Shown here piece by piece: positions 31,999 through 32,029 of a DNA stretch of 32,029 bases. Positions within the stretch are counted from its first letter, which is position 1. Each line of letters opens with the position of its first letter. The DNA lies in the NCBI GenBank assembly GCA_012034595.1, contig JAAUPE010000087.1, positions 1 to 32,029 on the forward strand. Direction: 5' to 3'. Under the pieces are notes generated by a model. It searched no databases, had not been told where the DNA came from, and saw only the letters and a program-made list of their open reading frames with translations. Source of the DNA: Calothrix sp. CSU_2_0 (lineage in GTDB: Bacteria; Cyanobacteriota; Cyanobacteriia; Cyanobacteriales; Nostocaceae). The translations under genes and the position numbers were made by a program.

Positions 31999-32029
31999 AT
32001 GCAAGTAGGAAAAAGCGAGGAATTAAGAG
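31999..32029 (+). CDS. Probable start of a gene cut by the window edge
   Basis: ATG at 31999 opens a frame MQVGKSEELR that runs off the end. AGGAGG at 31989-31994 lies 4 bases ahead, a strong though close ribosome site. Too short to identify. Confidence 0.4.
   Translation, partial: MQVGKSEELR

Noticed and set aside
1-32029. tRNA, rRNA, tmRNA or a transposase gene
   Set aside because: No cloverleaf, conserved rRNA block or transposase motif was recognised by eye; a dedicated RNA search was not possible here.

Overview
The window is chromosomal DNA of a cyanobacterium, most likely a filamentous Nostocales-type species. The direct signs are photosystem II genes (psbB, psbT), a chlorophyll/bilin/heme gene cluster (acsF, heme oxygenase, hemN), many HIP1 octamers (GCGATCGC), and abundant heptad tandem repeats and palindromic intergenic repeats of the kind known from Nostoc, Anabaena and Calothrix genomes. 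Species assignment is inference. No rRNA, tRNA, CRISPR array or transposase gene was seen.

Layout. 1-3110: a terminator, a small DUF104-like protein, a REP-like palindrome, pyrD (pyrimidine synthesis), and a membrane-anchored protein with a C-terminal helix-turn-helix-like segment. 3111-7376: a large NACHT-HEAT (STAND) NTPase, divergent from a zinc-ribbon protein, then a conserved cyanobacterial protein of unknown role. 7377-11868: a universal stress protein, a low-molecular-weight tyrosine-phosphatase-like protein, and a glycolate dehydrogenase pair (glcE-glcF) for photorespiration. 11945-14915: two tandem Uma2-family nuclease-fold proteins and a GH57-like glycoside hydrolase.

15193-17821: a decayed stretch with a glycerol kinase gene that has lost about 200 internal codons and the last 30 codons of a histidine kinase, followed by a secreted glycine-zipper protein and a DUF72 protein. 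17947-21679: acsF (minus) divergent from heme oxygenase and hemN (plus). These are the same three activities as the low-oxygen chlAII-ho2-hemN cluster of Synechocystis and would serve chlorophyll, bilin and heme synthesis under microoxic conditions. 21844-23453: a methyltransferase and a HAD-like protein with an altered catalytic motif. 23688-26856: ribosomal protein S1 with a repetitive acidic tail, then psbB-psbT (the 34-codon psbT was found by eye) with a clear terminator. 26857-27596 is a repeat-rich gene desert upstream of psbB. 27597-31738: a conserved small protein, an ABC peptide-type binding lipoprotein and one permease separated by heptad repeats, and a secreted DUF1400 protein. A new gene probably starts at the right edge.

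Most of the window is housekeeping. The strongest candidates for something less described are the NACHT-HEAT gene with its co-directional membrane/HTH neighbour and a cluster of GGCAAAA motifs between them, the internally deleted glpK, and several leader inverted repeats (universal stress protein, heme oxygenase, S1). Repeat DNA has also been built into coding sequence at least twice (NACHT insert, PyrD tail), and the S1 tail carries its own tandem 24-nt repeat.
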